From contig JAWWBR010000184.1 of the NCBI GenBank assembly GCA_033720855.1, positions 1 through 6,153 on the forward strand: a stretch of 6,153 nt of DNA, read 5' to 3'. Within the stretch, counting starts at the first letter, position 1; every line of letters starts with the position of its first letter. Under the pieces are notes generated by a model. It was not told the origin of the DNA. It did no database searches and was given only the letters and a program-made list of their open reading frames with translations. Below are positions 5,264-6,153 of the stretch, piece after piece. Source of the DNA: SMXQ01 sp033720855 (lineage in GTDB: Bacteria > Pseudomonadota > Alphaproteobacteria > SMXQ01). A program made the position numbers and the translations under genes.

Positions 5264-6153
5264 ATGGCCTCCCGCGACCCTGATTTGACGATCCAAGACG
5301 CTCCCCTTGCCGACGCGCTGGGCGAGCGGTACCTCGCCTATGCCCTGTCCACCATCATGTCGCGCTCCCTGCCCGATGTGCGCGACGGGCTGAAGCCGGT
5401 ACACCGGCGGCTTCTCTACGCCATGCTCAAGCTGCGCCTCGATCCGGCCACCGGCTTCAAGAAATGCGCCCGGGTGGTGGGCGACGTCATCGGCAAATAC
5501 CATCCCCACGGCGACGCCGCCGTCTACGATGCCCTGGTGCGGCTCGCCCAGTCCTTCGCCGTCCGATACCCGCTGGTGGACGGGCAGGGGAATTTCGGCA
5601 ATATCGACGGCGATAACGCGGCCGCCATGCGCTACACCGAAGCGCGGTTGACGGCGGTGGCCGGCGCACTTCTCCAGGGCATCGATGAGGACGCCGTCGA
5701 CTTCCGCGACACCTATGACGGGGAGGAGAGCGAGCCCGTCGTTCTCCCCGCGGCCTTTCCCAACCTGCTGGCCAATGGCGCGACCGGCATCGCCGTCGGC
5801 ATGGCGACCTCGATCCCGCCCCATAATGCCGGCGAGCTGTGCGATGCGCTTTTGCATCTGATCAAGTATCCCAAGGCGACCATCGGCAAGCTCTGCGAAT
5901 TCGTGCCGGGACCCGATTTCCCCACCGGCGGGGTGCTGGTCGAGCCCACCGAGGCGGTACAAGAGGCCTACCGGACCGGCCGCGGCGCCTTTCGCCTGCG
6001 CGCCCGCTGGGAAACCGAGAAGCTTCCCCAGGGGCGGTATCAGGTGGTCGTCACGGAGATTCCCTGGCAGGTGCAGAAATCCCGCCTGATCGAGAGGGTG
6101 GCGGCGCTGATGGAGGCGCGCAAGCTGCCCTTGGTCGGAGACATTCGCGACGA
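5264..6153 (+). CDS. parC: DNA topoisomerase IV subunit A ParC (3' end cut by window)
   Basis: ParC is the DNA-breaking subunit of topoisomerase IV (ParC2ParE2), which unlinks daughter chromosomes. The window holds 296 codons of a protein normally about 740 aa, covering the winged-helix breakage domain and part of the tower domain. Visible: RSLPDVRDGLKPVHRRLLYAM (34-54), FKKCARVVGDVIGKYHPHGDAAVYDAL, DGQGNFGNIDGDNAAAMRYTEARL with catalytic Tyr124 next to Arg123, and ANGATGIAVGMATSIPPHN. The N-terminus (QDAPLADALGERYLAYALSTIMSRSLP) and the LKLDP-like LRLDPATGFKK segment point to ParC rather than GyrA, as does its place after recO. ATG 5264 is the only start: an in-frame stop lies at 5252-5254. 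The ribosome-binding site is weak (GGTGA at 5250-5254, 9 bases away). ParE is not in the window. Confidence 0.94.
   Translation, partial: MASRDPDLTIQDAPLADALGERYLAYALSTIMSRSLPDVRDGLKPVHRRLLYAMLKLRLDPATGFKKCARVVGDVIGKYHPHGDAAVYDALVRLAQSFAVRYPLVDGQGNFGNIDGDNAAAMRYTEARLTAVAGALLQGIDEDAVDFRDTYDGEESEPVVLPAAFPNLLANGATGIAVGMATSIPPHNAGELCDALLHLIKYPKATIGKLCEFVPGPDFPTGGVLVEPTEAVQEAYRTGRGAFRLRARWETEKLPQGRYQVVVTEIPWQVQKSRLIERVAALMEARKLPLVGDIRD

Noticed and set aside
1..6153. Mobile element, CRISPR array, tRNA or phage/defence genes
   Set aside because: No direct-repeat arrays, transposase-like frames or cloverleaf sequences were seen; the gaps total under 320 bases and the genes are conserved housekeeping ones in their usual order.

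Overview
This is a GC-rich (roughly two thirds G+C by eye) stretch of an alphaproteobacterial chromosome. All eight genes lie on the + strand, almost end to end: a DUF2062 membrane protein (5' end cut by the window), pdxJ, acpS, lepB, rnc, era, recO and parC (3' end cut). The order pdxJ-acpS-lepB-rnc-era-recO-parC is a known conserved neighbourhood of Alphaproteobacteria, and the style of LepB (one N-terminal membrane anchor), RecO and ParC fits Rhodospirillales or a related, perhaps uncultured, order. The order-level placement is inference; nothing here fixes genus or species.

Layout: positions 1-1746 hold DUF2062, pdxJ and acpS. DUF2062 and pdxJ overlap by 4 bases, and pdxJ and acpS are 12 bases apart. 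A 116-base gap (1747-1862) has a GC hairpin followed by a perfect TTGACA box, and probably separates this group from the next. Positions 1863-4334 hold lepB, rnc and era, joined by overlaps of 4 and 8 bases. A 115-base gap (4335-4449) is full of competing inverted repeats, an imperfect parS-like word and a promoter candidate for recO. recO (4450-5199) is followed by a 64-base AT-rich gap with promoter candidates for parC. No stretch of 300 bases or more lacks a gene. I found no tRNA, rRNA, CRISPR array, insertion sequence or sign of recent transfer.

The genes are essential or near-essential housekeeping functions: vitamin B6 synthesis (PdxJ), activation of acyl carrier protein (AcpS), protein export maturation (LepB), double-stranded RNA processing (RNase III), small-subunit ribosome assembly (Era), recombinational repair (RecO) and chromosome decatenation (topoisomerase IV subunit A). 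RNase III and Era both act in making 16S rRNA, which fits their tight coupling. I see no previously undescribed system. The points worth a second look are regulatory (gap structures, overlaps, promoters) plus the natural residues in the quinolone-determining region of ParC.
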